Positions 5,972-6,024 of a DNA stretch of 6,024 nucleotides are shown here, piece by piece. The DNA comes from CAZBWE01 sp964495465 (lineage in GTDB: Bacteria; Planctomycetota; Phycisphaerae; Sedimentisphaerales; Anaerobacaceae), in the NCBI GenBank assembly GCA_964495465.1, contig CAZBWE010000116.1, forward strand, positions 1 through 6,024, given 5' to 3'. The notes beneath the pieces are model-generated. The model ran no database searches and was not told where the DNA came from. It worked only from the letters and a program-made list of their open reading frames with translations. Within the stretch, counting starts at the first letter, position 1. Each line of letters opens with the position of its first letter. The translations under genes and the position numbers were made by a program.

Positions 5972-6024
5972 TTACCCGCCTGGGGTCGGAGCGGCGGCCT
6001 GCCAGTTGTTCGGGTCGTTGCCGT
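5972..6024 (-). CDS. C-terminal end of an upstream paralogous LTD-type protein (partial)
   Basis: Only the last 16 codons and the TAA stop (5972..5974) are in the window; the gene continues beyond the right edge. They translate to GNDPNNWQAAAPTPGG, against GNDPNNWQGAAPTPGT at the end of the main protein: 14 of 16 residues are identical. At DNA level 5998..6024 matches 149..175 at 26 of 27 bases. This tail is the final strand of an LTD domain (compare LTD-4 of the main protein), so the neighbour very probably also ends in an LTD and may be a tandem duplicate. Its other domains cannot be seen, and a CotH domain should not be assumed. It lies 242 bp upstream of the main gene on the same strand. 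The fragment is short, but the position of the stop codon and the matching tail make a chance resemblance unlikely. Confidence 0.82.
   Translation of the reverse strand, partial: GNDPNNWQAAAPTPGG

Overview
The window is almost filled by one very large minus-strand gene (123..5729, 1868 codons). It encodes a secreted, multidomain surface or extracellular protein built around a CotH-type kinase fold and four lamin-tail-like domains (LTDs). From N to C terminus I read: signal peptide, LamG/concanavalin-like lectin, fibronectin-III-like domain, dockerin-like module, LTD-1, chitobiase-C-terminal-like (Fn3-associated) domain, CotH kinase domain, a second chitobiase-C-terminal-like domain split by an inserted jelly-roll domain, LTD-2, LTD-3 and LTD-4. 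The domain calls rest on reading the translated sequence, not on a profile search.

This combination, together with the dockerin wording (GDINGDYEVDFYDL...), the FN3 wording (YYWRVDTHYG...VWNFTT) and the DPN-rich linkers, is what I know from Planctomycetota, especially Phycisphaerae/Sedimentisphaerales-like sediment or polysaccharide-degrading bacteria. Some Verrucomicrobiota and Lentisphaerota carry similar proteins, so the phylum is an inference.

Layout on the minus strand, in transcription order: (i) 6024..5972, the last 16 codons of another gene whose C terminus nearly copies that of the main protein (a tandem paralogue cut by the window edge); (ii) 5971..5730, a 242-bp AT-rich intergenic region with a good sigma70-like promoter (TTGACT-17-TAAAAT) and, in the predicted leader, two adjacent inverted repeats; (iii) 5729..123, the giant gene; (iv) 122..1, a gene-free tail containing a short sequence that resembles a common dispersed repeat (CCCTTCGACTTCGCTCAG type).

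No RNA gene, CRISPR array, transposase or clear intrinsic terminator was seen. The points most worth a second look are the tandem paralogy, the nested domain, the DxE variant in the CotH active-site region, the alternating LTD types, and the possible alternative structures in the leader.
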